Shown: piece by piece, positions 43,567-52,291 of the stretch | Layout: the number at the start of each line of letters is the position of its first letter | Numbering within the stretch: the stretch's first letter is position 1 | From: Leptothrix discophora | Lineage (GTDB): Bacteria; Pseudomonadota; Gammaproteobacteria; Burkholderiales; Burkholderiaceae_C | Length of the DNA stretch: 64,000 nt | NCBI RefSeq assembly: GCF_030705305.1 | Contig: NZ_JAUZEE010000003.1 | Span: forward strand, 186,001-250,000 | Reading direction: 5' to 3' | Position numbers and translations under genes: made by a program | Notes under the pieces: generated by a model | The model's input: the letters and a program-made list of their open reading frames with translations, nothing else | The model's database searches: none | Told to the model about the DNA's origin: nothing

Positions 43567-44423
43567 GAGCCCCCGGCCTGGCCGCACGGCACACCATCAC
43601 CGACGCCGACTTCCAGAAGTTCGCCGAGTTCTTCTACCGCAAGACCGGCATCCACTTCGACGACGGCAAGCGCTACTTCGTCGACAAGCGCCTGATCGAG
43701 CGCATGGAGGCCACCGGGGCGGAGAACTTCCGCGCCTACTTCGTCGCGCTGCGCTTCGAGGCAGACGGTGCCGAGATGCAGCACCTGATCAACTCGATGA
43801 CGGTCAACGAGACCTACTTCTTCCGCGAGGCCTACCAGTTCGACTGCCTGGTCAACGACATCCTCAACGAGGTCGCGCGGCGCAAGCGGCCGGGCTCGCG
43901 CATCCGCATCTGGTCCATCCCCTCGTCGACCGGCGAGGAGCCCTACTCGATCGCGATCTACCTGCTTGAGCGCTGGGCCCTGATCAACGACTACGAGGTC
44001 GAGATCCTGTCCTCGGACATCGACACCGAGGTGCTCGCCTCGGCCCAGCGCGGCTGCTACTCGGCCCGTTCGGTGGCGCAGCTGCCGCAGGCCTACCTGC
44101 GCAAGTACTTCACCCCGCACGGCCCGCACGAGTGGCGCATCTCGCGCGACCTGGTCGACTCGGTCGAGTTCAGCCGCGTCAACCTGTCCGAGCCGGCCGA
44201 CACGCGGCGCTTCCGCGACATCGACGTCGTCTTCTGCCGCAACCTGCTGATCTATTTCGACGACCTGTCGCGGCGCGTCGCGGCCGAGGCGCTGTACGAC
44301 GCGATGAGCCCGGGCGGCTTCATCTGCCTGGGCCATTCCGAGTCGATGAGCCGCATGTCATCCCTCTACACCGTGCGCCGCTTCGCCGACGCGATGGTCT
44401 ACCAAAAACCGCTGGAGGCCTGA
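43563..44423 (+). CDS. cheR: Chemotaxis protein methyltransferase CheR
   Basis: A 286-residue CheR with an N-terminal helical domain and a SAM-dependent methyltransferase domain. Landmarks are MTVNETYFFRE (near residue 78), IWSIPSSTGEEPYSIA in the SAM site and CRNLLIYFDD. It methylates receptor glutamates, opposing CheB. One feature is that the SAM motif reads SIPSSTGEEP in place of the more usual AAxCSTGEEP, and should still be functional. The start overlaps the HEAT gene stop. Confidence 0.92.
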   Translation: MRAPGLAARHTITDADFQKFAEFFYRKTGIHFDDGKRYFVDKRLIERMEATGAENFRAYFVALRFEADGAEMQHLINSMTVNETYFFREAYQFDCLVNDILNEVARRKRPGSRIRIWSIPSSTGEEPYSIAIYLLERWALINDYEVEILSSDIDTEVLASAQRGCYSARSVAQLPQAYLRKYFTPHGPHEWRISRDLVDSVEFSRVNLSEPADTRRFRDIDVVFCRNLLIYFDDLSRRVAAEALYDAMSPGGFICLGHSESMSRMSSLYTVRRFADAMVYQKPLEA

Positions 44424-44425
44424 CC

Positions 44426-44860
44426 ATGAGCCTGACCCCGAAACCGCGCCGCATCCTCGTGGTCGACGACGCCGCAACGGTCCGCATGTACCACCGCAAG
44501 ATCCTCGGCGATGCCGGCTGGCACACCGACGAGGCGATCAATGGCGTCGAGGCGCTCGAACGGGTGCACCTGCAGGACGTCACCCAGCCCTTCGACCTCT
44601 ACGTCGTCGACATCAACATGCCGCGCATGGACGGCTACAGCTTCGTGCGCGAGCTGCGCAAGCTCGATCCCCGCCACCAGGCGCCAGTGTTGATGGTCTC
44701 GACCGAGGCGCGCCGCCAGGACGCCAGCAGCGCCTTCGACGCCGGCGCCAACTGCTACCTCGTCAAGCCCGCCCGCCCGGCCGAACTGGTGCTGTCGGCC
44801 GCGCTGCTGCTGGGCGACCGCCCGGCCGCGCGGATCGCCGCCGAAGGAGCGAGCGCATGA
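44426..44860 (+). CDS. CheY-like response regulator
   Basis: A 144-residue single receiver domain. Acidic pair VVDDAATVR, phosphorylatable Asp in YVVDINMPRMDG (near residue 59), Thr/Ser in VSTEA and Lys in LVKPARP. GGAGG precedes the ATG. It overlaps cheA by four bases. It would accept phosphate from CheA; the output partner is unknown. Confidence 0.9.
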   Translation: MSLTPKPRRILVVDDAATVRMYHRKILGDAGWHTDEAINGVEALERVHLQDVTQPFDLYVVDINMPRMDGYSFVRELRKLDPRHQAPVLMVSTEARRQDASSAFDAGANCYLVKPARPAELVLSAALLLGDRPAARIAAEGASA

Positions 44861-47355
44861 ACCAGACCGACCTGCTGGAACAGTTCGTCCTCGAGGCGCG
44901 CGACTGCCTCGAATCGATCGGCAAGCGCCTGCTCGAGGTCGAACGCGATCCCGGCAACACCGACCTGCTCAACGACCTGTTCCGCTCCGTCCACACGCTC
45001 AAGGGCAACTGCGGGCTGTTCGAGTTCAAGCCGCTCGAACGCGTGGTGCATGCGGGCGAGGACCTGCTCGACCGCATCCGCAACCGCAGCCTGGCCCACA
45101 GCGCCAGGATCGCCGATGCGCTGCTGGACGCGATGGACTACAGCGCCGAGCTGATCGACGAGATCGAGCGCACCGGCCGCATCGCCGACGCGGCCGACGC
45201 CCGCTCGCAGCACCACGCCGCCGCGCTGCGTGCGCTGCTGGAACCGGCCGCCTTGCCGTCTGCCTTGACGGGTGCCTTGCCGGGTGCCTTGCCGGCTGCC
45301 CTGCCGATGCCCGCCCCGGATCTGGCACCCGCCGTCGCGGTCGCCATTGCCCCGGCCAACACCCATGCCGCACCCGACTGGCTGGCGCGCCTGGACCCTG
45401 CGCTGCGGCAGGCCCATGCCGGCGCAACCGCGCTGCGCTACGTGCCCGAGCCCGAGTGCTTCTTCAAGGGCGAGGACCCCTGGCGCCTGGCCAGCACCAC
45501 GCCCGGCCTGCTGGCCGTCGACGTGGCGGGCCAGCAGCCCTGGCCGGTCGGCGACGAGCAGGTGCGCTGGGACTGCTACCAGTGCAACCTCGACATCGTG
45601 CTGATCAGCAGCGCGCCGCAGGCCGACCTGGAAGAACACTTCCGCTGCGTGCCCGAGCAGGTGGCCTATGCCAGCGTCGCTGCGGCAGACGCGGCGGCAG
45701 ACGCGGTGACGACCGGCGAGCCCGACACGGCGACCACCGGCGAGCCCGACACGGCCGCACCGGCGCCGGGATCGCGCGCCGGGCAGACCCTGCGCCGGCG
45801 CGCCCAGGCGATCTGGGCCGACCAGCTCGCGCTGCTGGGGCGCAGCGGCCTGGGCGCCGGCAGCATCGCCTCGGCGCGGCGGGCGCTCGGCCACCTGCTG
45901 GCGTGCGTCGACGACGACGACGCGCGACGCGCTGCGGCCGACCTGGCCACGCTGCCGGGCACGGTCTCGGCCGCCGGCCTGCTGGCCTGGGCCCGCCAGC
46001 AGCCACTGGGACGGGCAGCGGACGCCGCAGCGGTCGAGCCGATGGAGCCGGCCGCCGCGGCTGCCTGGAACGGCCACGACGGCGGCCTGGCCGAGATCGG
46101 CCTGGAAGAAGTGCCGACCACCGATGCGCCGACCGCCGACGCACCGCGCCGCGTCGACGATGCGAACGGCGCGCCCGCCCAGCGTGTGCTCAAGGTCACG
46201 CAGGAAAAGGTCGACCGGCTGATGGACCTGATCGGCGAGATGGTGGTGGCCAAGAACAGCCTGCCCTACCTGGCCCAGCGCGCCGAGCAGGCCTTCGGCC
46301 AGCGGGAGCTGGCGCGCGAGATCAAGGCCCAGTACGCGGTCATCAACCGCATCGCCGAGGACATGCAACACGCCATCATGCAGGTGCGCATGCTGCCGGT
46401 GGGCGTGGTGTTCCAGCGCTTCGGCCGGCTGATCCGCGACATCTCCAGGAAGCTCGGCAAGGACGTCAACCTGGTGATCGAGGGCGAGGACACCGAGGCC
46501 GACAAGAACGTCATCGAGCCGCTGGCCGACCCGCTGATCCACATCCTGCGCAACAGCCTGGACCACGGCATCGAGCGCCCCGAGGTGCGCCGCGCCGCCG
46601 GCAAGCCGGTGGTGGGCACGATACGCATCCGTGCCCACCAGGAGAGCGACCGCGTGCTGATCGAGATCAGCGACGACGGCGCCGGCGTGGACCCGGCCCG
46701 CGTGCGCGCCAAGGCGGTCGAGCGCGGCCTGATCCCGGCCGACCGGGCCGGCTCGCTGTCCGACGCCGACTCGGTCCAGCTGATCTTCCTGCCCGGCTTC
46801 TCGACCGCCGACGCGATCTCCGACCTGTCGGGCCGCGGCGTCGGCATGGACGTGGTGCGCAACGCGGTCGAACGCATCAACGGCTCGGTCGAGCTGCACA
46901 GCGTGCTCGGCCAGGGCACGACGATCCGGCTGGCGCTGCCGCTCTCGATGGCCGTCTCCAACGTGATGGTGATCGAGAGCGCCGGGCGCCACTTCGGCGT
47001 ACCGATGGACCTGATCGTCGAGACCGTGCGGGTGCACGGCGACGACATCCACCAGTTCAAGCAGGCCCGCACCACGGTGCTGCGCGGACGCATCGTGCCG
47101 CTGCGCGCGCTCAACGAGCTGCTGGCGCTCGACGCCCCGGCCCGCCTCAACGACGACGGCGAGTTCACCGTGCTGGTGCTGCGCCTGGGCACCGAGACGG
47201 TCGGCCTGCTGGTCGACCAGTTCCACGGCGCCAGCGACATCATCCTCAAGCCGCTCGAGGGCGTGCTGGCCGGGCTGACCGGCTTTGCCGGCACCGCGCT
47301 GATGGGCGACGGTGGCGTGCTGATGGTGCTGAACCCGAAGGAATTGCTGCCATGA
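44857..47355 (+). CDS. cheA: Chemotaxis histidine kinase CheA
   Basis: An 832-residue kinase. HPt domain at 1-110 with phosphoacceptor His46 in SVHTLKG; an Ala/Pro linker with a repeated LPGALPAALP-like motif (about 125-160); a middle region with ECFFKGEDPW; the dimerisation/P3 region near VTQEKVDRLMDLIGEMVV (about 447-465); the ATPase domain (NSLDHGIE, DDGAGVD, GRGVGMD) and a C-terminal CheW-like domain. It autophosphorylates at the HPt and feeds CheY, CheB and possibly the downstream receivers. Stop overlaps the next gene. Confidence 0.93.
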   Translation: MNQTDLLEQFVLEARDCLESIGKRLLEVERDPGNTDLLNDLFRSVHTLKGNCGLFEFKPLERVVHAGEDLLDRIRNRSLAHSARIADALLDAMDYSAELIDEIERTGRIADAADARSQHHAAALRALLEPAALPSALTGALPGALPAALPMPAPDLAPAVAVAIAPANTHAAPDWLARLDPALRQAHAGATALRYVPEPECFFKGEDPWRLASTTPGLLAVDVAGQQPWPVGDEQVRWDCYQCNLDIVLISSAPQADLEEHFRCVPEQVAYASVAAADAAADAVTTGEPDTATTGEPDTAAPAPGSRAGQTLRRRAQAIWADQLALLGRSGLGAGSIASARRALGHLLACVDDDDARRAAADLATLPGTVSAAGLLAWARQQPLGRAADAAAVEPMEPAAAAAWNGHDGGLAEIGLEEVPTTDAPTADAPRRVDDANGAPAQRVLKVTQEKVDRLMDLIGEMVVAKNSLPYLAQRAEQAFGQRELAREIKAQYAVINRIAEDMQHAIMQVRMLPVGVVFQRFGRLIRDISRKLGKDVNLVIEGEDTEADKNVIEPLADPLIHILRNSLDHGIERPEVRRAAGKPVVGTIRIRAHQESDRVLIEISDDGAGVDPARVRAKAVERGLIPADRAGSLSDADSVQLIFLPGFSTADAISDLSGRGVGMDVVRNAVERINGSVELHSVLGQGTTIRLALPLSMAVSNVMVIESAGRHFGVPMDLIVETVRVHGDDIHQFKQARTTVLRGRIVPLRALNELLALDAPARLNDDGEFTVLVLRLGTETVGLLVDQFHGASDIILKPLEGVLAGLTGFAGTALMGDGGVLMVLNPKELLP

Positions 47356-47675
47356 CGATCCGCTACCTGAAGAAGCATGCCGCGCTCGAGGGCCACGTCG
47401 CGGTCGACGACGCCGAGGCACTGGCGCAATGGCTGCTGAAGCAGCCGAGCCCTGCGGTACACCTGGGCAAGTGCGAGCACCTGCACGCCGCCGTGCTGCA
47501 GGTGCTACTGGCGCTGCGGCCGCGTCTGGTGAAGCCGCCGACGGATGCGCTGCTGGCTGGCGTGCTGGCCGGCGTGCAGGCTGGCGTGCAGGCAGATGAC
47601 CGATCGAACGACCGCACGACCCAGCTCAAGGTCGGGCACCGGTCGGACTCAGGTTTGTCGGCATCCGACCGATGA
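47352..47675 (+). CDS. Small protein following cheA, possible STAS-like
   Basis: A 107-residue protein overlapping the cheA stop by ATGA. Residues 1-63 (with AVHLGKCEHLHAAVLQVLLALRP near 33-55 as landmark) resemble the strand-helix pattern of small STAS/MlaB-like domains found at this position in some chemosensory operons. The rest is low complexity (LAGVLAGVQAGVQA) and polar. The assignment is tentative, and no phosphorylatable serine could be placed. Confidence 0.5.
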   Translation: MTIRYLKKHAALEGHVAVDDAEALAQWLLKQPSPAVHLGKCEHLHAAVLQVLLALRPRLVKPPTDALLAGVLAGVQAGVQADDRSNDRTTQLKVGHRSDSGLSASDR

Positions 47676-47762
47676 ACCGTACGGAGGTCAGGTGCAAGGG
47701 CGCAGCCGTGCCGGCACCGATCCTGTCTCAACCCGGCCCGACGCTGGCCGACTGGAACCCGC

Positions 47763-48128
47763 ATGAAGACCATCTTTCTGATTGACGACTCGGCCACGAT
47801 GGTGATGAGCGTCAAGACCACCCTCGAGATCTCGGGGTTCAAGGTCGAGACCGCCGCCGACGGCGAGCAGGCGATGGGCAAGATCAACAAGGGCCTCAAG
47901 CCCGACCTGATCATCACCGACATCAACATGCCGAAGATGGACGGGATCGAGTTCATCCGCAACGCCCGCAAGATCCTGCGCTTCACGCCCATCCTGACGC
48001 TGACCACCGAGAGCCAGCAGGCCAAGCGCGACGAAGCCAAGAAGCTCGGCGCCTCGGGCTGGCTGGTCAAGCCGATCGGCGGGGCCGACCTGCTGAAGGT
48101 GATCAAGCAAGTGCTGCCGGGAGCCTGA
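47763..48128 (+). CDS. CheY-like response regulator (second)
   Basis: A 121-residue receiver with no output domain: LIDDSATM, phosphorylatable Asp in [12 protein letters not shown] (near residue 57), Thr in LTTES and Lys in LVKPIGG. It lies after an 87-base gap, which is the longest inside this half of the cluster, and one base before the small MCP gene. With the CheY at 44426 it gives CheA a second soluble target or phosphate sink. Confidence 0.9.
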   Translation: MKTIFLIDDSATMVMSVKTTLEISGFKVETAADGEQAMGKINKGLKPDLIITDINMPKMDGIEFIRNARKILRFTPILTLTTESQQAKRDEAKKLGASGWLVKPIGGADLLKVIKQVLPGA

Positions 48129-48129
48129 G

Positions 48130-49179
48130 ATGGCCACGCGCCCGACCGCGATGGCGTCCCTGCGGGGCCGGATCTGGCATGCCCGCCAGCGGCTGGCCGA
48201 CTGGATCTCGCCGCAGCCACGTGTGTCGGCCGAGTGCGAGGCGGTGGCCGGCATGCGCGAGCTTGACCGCCAGGTGATGACGCAGCTCGGCCGTGCCGTC
48301 GGGCTGTCGGAGACCGCCACGGTCGACTTCGTCGGCCGCCTGTCGGACCTGCACGACCTGTCGCACAAGCTGGTGCAGTACCTCGACACCGCCCACGTGC
48401 AAAGCCAGGCGATGCAGGCCAGCATGGAAGGCAACAGCCACATCATCCAGGAGCTGGCCTCCTTCGTGCAGACGCTGCCGGCGCAGATCGCGCAGGAACG
48501 GGTGCATTTCCACCAGCTGGTCACCGAGGTCAAGGGCCTGTCGGACATGACCGACGCGATCCGCGCCATCGCGCGCCAGACCGAGATCCTGGCGATCAAC
48601 GCCGCGATCGAGGCGGCCCGCGCCGGCGAGGCCGGCCGGGGCTTCGCGGTGCTGGCCGGCGAGGTGCGCCGGCTGGCCACCCAGTCCAACGAGTCGGCGG
48701 CCCGCATCAACAACGACATCACGCGGCTGGTGAAGACGGTCGAGGTCGGCTTCAGTGGCGACTTCAACGCCCGCACCCGTCACAACGAGGCCGAGGCCGA
48801 ACGTCTGGGCAACCTGACGCGCCAGCTCGACGAGAGCTACGTCGACATGCGCCAGTTCTACGAGATGCTGGTGACGGCGGTCACGCAGCACAACCACGAG
48901 CTCGACCAGGGTATCGGCCAGATGCTGAACGCCGGCCAGTACCAGGACGTGTTCAAGCAGATCATCGACCGCGTCGAGCCGGCCCTGGAAAGCCGCCACC
49001 AGGTGCTCTCCGACCTGATCACCCGGCTGCGCAGCGGCGCACGCGACACCGCCGAGGTCGACGCCCGGGCACGCGAGCTGGCACCCAACTATCTGGCGGG
49101 TGAAGCCGACCACCGCGACCCCGATGACCCCGCTCACGCCGGAGCGGCCGCGAGCGGTCCGCGCATCGAGCTTTTCTGA
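48130..49179 (+). CDS. Small soluble methyl-accepting protein
   Basis: A 349-residue receptor without a membrane segment. The MCP tip is at [18 protein letters not shown] with [14 protein letters not shown] (about 153-185). The C-terminal part includes [15 protein letters not shown], a segment typical of cytoplasmic MCPs found in alternative chemosensory systems. It has no recognised ligand domain and may sense through other proteins in the cluster. Confidence 0.87.
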   Translation: MATRPTAMASLRGRIWHARQRLADWISPQPRVSAECEAVAGMRELDRQVMTQLGRAVGLSETATVDFVGRLSDLHDLSHKLVQYLDTAHVQSQAMQASMEGNSHIIQELASFVQTLPAQIAQERVHFHQLVTEVKGLSDMTDAIRAIARQTEILAINAAIEAARAGEAGRGFAVLAGEVRRLATQSNESAARINNDITRLVKTVEVGFSGDFNARTRHNEAEAERLGNLTRQLDESYVDMRQFYEMLVTAVTQHNHELDQGIGQMLNAGQYQDVFKQIIDRVEPALESRHQVLSDLITRLRSGARDTAEVDARARELAPNYLAGEADHRDPDDPAHAGAAASGPRIELF

Positions 49180-49202
49180 CCGAGCCGAAAGACACCCTGG
49201 CC

Positions 49203-49592
49203 ATGGCCCACATCCTGCTGATCGATGACGACGACCTGCTGCGCGACACCGTGCTGCAGATGCTGCAACTGGACCGTCACGACGTCACCGAGGCACCCGA
49301 TGGCCAGACCGCGCTGCGACTGTCCGCCGGCCGCGGCGGGCGTGGCTTCGACCTGGTCATCACCGATGTGTTGATGCCCGGCATGGACGGCACACGCGTG
49401 ATCGTCGAACTGCGCCGCAACCACCCGAGGCTGCCTATCATCGCGATCTCGGGTGGACGACGCGTGCTGTCGCCGCAGTTCAACCTCGAGACCGCCGCGC
49501 TGGCGGGCGCTGTCTGCCAGCTCGCCAAGCCCTTCACCCGCCAGGCGCTGCAAGCGGCCGTGGCGGCGGCCCTGGAGTCCCCGTCCACATGA
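49203..49592 (+). CDS. Response regulator (receiver only) at the Che/Rsb junction
   Basis: A 129-residue receiver with the acidic LIDDDDLLRD, phosphorylatable Asp in LVITDVLMPGMDG (near 58), Ser in AISGG and Lys in LAKPFTR. It overlaps the RsbR start by four bases, so it belongs translationally to the stressosome half. It is a reasonable partner for the terminal histidine kinase gene, or for CheA. Confidence 0.88.
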   Translation: MAHILLIDDDDLLRDTVLQMLQLDRHDVTEAPDGQTALRLSAGRGGRGFDLVITDVLMPGMDGTRVIVELRRNHPRLPIIAISGGRRVLSPQFNLETAALAGAVCQLAKPFTRQALQAAVAAALESPST

Positions 49593-50455
49593 ACATGTCC
49601 TCGATCGACGCACGGCTCGCCGAGATGCTGCGCAGCCGTGCCGCCGACATCAGCCGCAACTGGCGCGAGCGCCTGCGCCAGACCGGCGGCAACCACCTGC
49701 ATGGCCTGACGCCCGAGACCGAGCTCGATGCCGAGATGGCCGGGCTGCTCGGTGGCCTGGACGCCGCGCTCGACAACCCCGACGACCGCTTCGGCACCGA
49801 CACCGGCCATCCGCTGGCCATCGCCCTGCGCATGGCCAGCCAGGTGCGCGCCGCGCGCGGCTTCACGCCCGAGGAATCGCTGCTGTTCGTGCAGACCTGC
49901 AAGGAAGCGCTGATCGACACGCTGCACGGCCACGCGCCGCTGCGCGAGTCGCTGCTGCCCGCCACGCTGCGCATCGAACGCCTGATGGACCGCTGCGTGC
50001 TGGTGCTGGCGAGCGCCTTCATGGCCGCGCGCGAGGACGTCATCCAGCGCCAGACCGAGTCGCTGCGCGAGGTCTCGACGCCGGTGATCACGCTGTGGGA
50101 CTCGATCCTGCTGCTGCCGCTGGTGGGCGTGGTCGATTCGGTGCGGGCGCAGCAGATCTCCGAGCGCCTGCTCGAGGCGATCGGCCGCAGCGAGGCCGAG
50201 GTCACGCTGATCGACGTGACCGGCGTGCCGGTGATGGACACCAGCGTCGCGCGGCACATCCTCAAGACCGTCGCCGCGGCCGAGATGCTCGGCACCCGCG
50301 TGATCCTGACCGGCATCAGCCCGAGCACGGCGCAGACCATGGTCAAGCTCGCGATCGACCTGTCGAGCGTGCCCACCCGCGGTTCGCTCAAAGCCGGCAT
50401 GGCGCTGGCGCTGACGATGACCGGCCGGCGCATCACCGACGCCGCATCGAGCTGA
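49589..50455 (+). CDS. rsbR: RsbR-like stressosome sensor (RsbRD_N + STAS)
   Basis: A 288-residue protein with an N-terminal helical RsbRD-type sensor domain (about 1-150) and a C-terminal STAS domain (about 165-285). The STAS part has VTGVPVMDTSVARHIL, whose Thr218 corresponds to the RsbT phosphorylation site of RsbR, and TGISPSTAQT, with a second candidate Thr. RsbR forms stressosome shells with RsbS and controls release of RsbT. It leads the rsbR-S-T series. The input signal is unknown. Confidence 0.88.
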   Translation: MNMSSIDARLAEMLRSRAADISRNWRERLRQTGGNHLHGLTPETELDAEMAGLLGGLDAALDNPDDRFGTDTGHPLAIALRMASQVRAARGFTPEESLLFVQTCKEALIDTLHGHAPLRESLLPATLRIERLMDRCVLVLASAFMAAREDVIQRQTESLREVSTPVITLWDSILLLPLVGVVDSVRAQQISERLLEAIGRSEAEVTLIDVTGVPVMDTSVARHILKTVAAAEMLGTRVILTGISPSTAQTMVKLAIDLSSVPTRGSLKAGMALALTMTGRRITDAASS

Positions 50456-50456
50456 C

Positions 50457-50831
50457 ATGCGCGTACCCATCCTGCGGCTCAACGCCGACGTGCTGATCGT
50501 GGCGCTGTCCGCCGACATCAGCGACGAGGACGTGATGGACTTCCAGTCCGACCTTGCCGAGCGCGCCGCAGCGATGCAGGCACGTGGCCTGGTCATCGAC
50601 GTGTCGGCGCTCGACGTGATCGACTCCTTCATGGCCCGTGTCCTCAACGACAGCGCGCGCATGCTGCGCCTGCTCGGTGCCGAGGTGGTCGTCTGCGGCG
50701 TGCAGCCGGCGGTGGCCATGACGCTGGTCGAGATGGGCAGCAAGCTGGTCGACGTGGCCACCTCGTTCACGCTCGAAGGCGCGTTGCGACGCCTGGCGCA
50801 GCGGATGGACCAGGCGGCCCGCGATGCTTGA
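50457..50831 (+). CDS. rsbS: RsbS-like STAS antagonist
   Basis: A 124-residue single STAS domain. Ser57 in DVIDSFMARVL matches the serine phosphorylated by RsbT in RsbS. RsbS holds RsbT in the stressosome until phosphorylated. It starts two bases after the rsbR stop and overlaps rsbT by eight bases. Confidence 0.9.
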   Translation: MRVPILRLNADVLIVALSADISDEDVMDFQSDLAERAAAMQARGLVIDVSALDVIDSFMARVLNDSARMLRLLGAEVVVCGVQPAVAMTLVEMGSKLVDVATSFTLEGALRRLAQRMDQAARDA

Positions 50832-51231
50832 GCTGCTGGCGAGCGACGACATCGTGCGTGCGCGCCTGGCCGCGCGCGACCTGGCCCGGGCCGCCGGCCT
50901 GGGCGTGATGGACCAGACCCGCTTCGCCACGGCGGTGTCCGAACTCGGTCGCAACGCGGTGCGCTACGCGGTGCAGGGGCGCTGCGAACTGAGCGACCAG
51001 TCCGACGCCCGCACGGTGCGGCTGCAGGCCTGCGTGCGCGACAGCGGCCCAGGCATCTCCGACCTGACGCTGGCGCTGCAGGACGGCTACTCCACCGCCG
51101 GCAGCATGGGCGCCGGGCTGCCCGGCACGCAGCGCCTGGTCGATGTCTTCGAGATCGAGTCCACCCCGGCCGGCACCGTGGTGACCGTGCAGATCGTGCG
51201 GCCGCGGCGCAACACGGGCCGTGTGGCATGA
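50824..51231 (+). CDS. rsbT: RsbT-like switch kinase (HATPase_c)
   Basis: A 135-residue GHKL kinase: N-box SELGRNAVRYA, G1 box RDSGPGISD and G2 box GAGLPGTQRLVD. It phosphorylates RsbS and RsbR and, once released, binds the N-terminal domain of RsbU-type proteins. Here the only RsbU-like N-terminal domain in the window is on the histidine kinase at 52291. It overlaps both neighbours, as expected for a partner-switching operon. Confidence 0.9.
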   Translation: MLELLASDDIVRARLAARDLARAAGLGVMDQTRFATAVSELGRNAVRYAVQGRCELSDQSDARTVRLQACVRDSGPGISDLTLALQDGYSTAGSMGAGLPGTQRLVDVFEIESTPAGTVVTVQIVRPRRNTGRVA

Positions 51232-51656
51232 CGGCCGAGCAGGCGACGCGCGACGAGCTGACGCTGACGGTCGGCCATGAAGGCGACGTGGCGCACGTCA
51301 TCGCCAGCGTGATGCGCTTCTGCAGCGAGCACAACCACGACAGCGTGTTTGCCGCGCACGTCGCCACGGCCAGCTCCGAGCTCGCCAACAACCTGTGGAT
51401 GCACACGCCGGACGGCGGCCAGATCCGGCTGCGCTGGCTCGAGACGGGCCTGCGCCGTGGTGTCGAGCTGCGCGCCGACGATCGCGGACCCGGCATCCCC
51501 GACCTCTCGCTGGCGATGACCGAGGGCTACAGCACCGGCGGCGGCATGGGTTGCGGCCTGCCCGGCGTCGAGCGGCTGATGGACGACTTCGACATCCGCT
51601 CCCAGCCGGGCAGCGGCACGCAGGTGGTGACGCACAAATGGCTGCGCCGTCGCTGA
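51228..51656 (+). CDS. Second RsbT/RsbW-like ATPase
   Basis: A 142-residue GHKL ATPase paralogous to the preceding gene. It has N-box SELANNLWMH, G1 box DDRGPGIPD and the G2 motif GMGCGLPGVERLMDD. The ATP-binding residues look intact. Whether it is a kinase for another STAS protein, a regulator of RsbT or an ATPase for the phosphatase is unknown. ATGA overlap with rsbT and 19-base overlap with the phosphatase gene. Confidence 0.87.
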   Translation: MTAEQATRDELTLTVGHEGDVAHVIASVMRFCSEHNHDSVFAAHVATASSELANNLWMHTPDGGQIRLRWLETGLRRGVELRADDRGPGIPDLSLAMTEGYSTGGGMGCGLPGVERLMDDFDIRSQPGSGTQVVTHKWLRRR

Positions 51657-52291
51657 CCGGCAGCGCGCCCCGTCTGAGCACCCGGCGCGCCCATCTGCTG
51701 GAGGCCCTCAAGGCGGACGAGCCCTGCGGCGACGCCGTGGGCTGCTGGCTGGCCGACGGCACAGCGGGCCTCGATGCCAGCGGCAGCGCCGACGGCCTGC
51801 TTGCCGTGATCGACGGCCTGGGCCACGGCCGCGAAGCCGCGCAGGCGGCACAGGTCGCGCTGCAGACGATCGGCGCCGCGCCTGAGCTGCCGATGCCCGA
51901 GCTGTTCGTCCGGCTCGACCGCGCGCTGTTCGCCACCCGTGGCGCGGCAATCGGCCTGCTGCGCATCGACGGCCAGCGCCTGCACCATGCCGGCGTGGGC
52001 AACACGCGGCTGCTGCACTGGCGCGCCAGCGGCCTGGTGCGGCTGAACTCGCAGAACGGCATCGTCGGAGGCGGCTTGCCGACGCAGGTGGTCGAGACCG
52101 AACATCCCCTGCAGGCCGGCGACTGGCTGCTGCTGTTCACCGATGGCCTGGACGAACGCGTGCGACTGCCGCTGCGCCTGCCCGAGTGGCAGCGCGACCC
52201 TGCCATCCTGTGTCAGCACCTGATGAAGCACGCACGCGCCGGGCGCGACGACGCCGGCGTGATGGTGGTGCAGATCGGAGTGGCCGCCTGA
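51638..52291 (+). CDS. rsbX: RsbX-like PP2C/SpoIIE phosphatase
   Basis: A 217-residue phosphatase of the SpoIIE/PP2C type. Metal-site motifs are GDAVGCWLAD (about 31-40), VIDGLGHGREAA and the late RDDAGVMVVQ. HAGVGNTRLL is also conserved. In Bacillus RsbX dephosphorylates RsbR and RsbS and resets the stressosome; the short single-domain form here fits RsbX, not RsbU. It overlaps the following kinase gene (TGATG). Confidence 0.87.
   Translation: MAAPSLTGSAPRLSTRRAHLLEALKADEPCGDAVGCWLADGTAGLDASGSADGLLAVIDGLGHGREAAQAAQVALQTIGAAPELPMPELFVRLDRALFATRGAAIGLLRIDGQRLHHAGVGNTRLLHWRASGLVRLNSQNGIVGGGLPTQVVETEHPLQAGDWLLLFTDGLDERVRLPLRLPEWQRDPAILCQHLMKHARAGRDDAGVMVVQIGVAA

Noticed and set aside
45238-45330. 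Repeated CCTTGCCG-type units within cheA considered as an insertion
   Set aside because: They stay in frame and encode an Ala/Pro/Leu linker between the HPt and middle domains, a normal place for low-complexity sequence.
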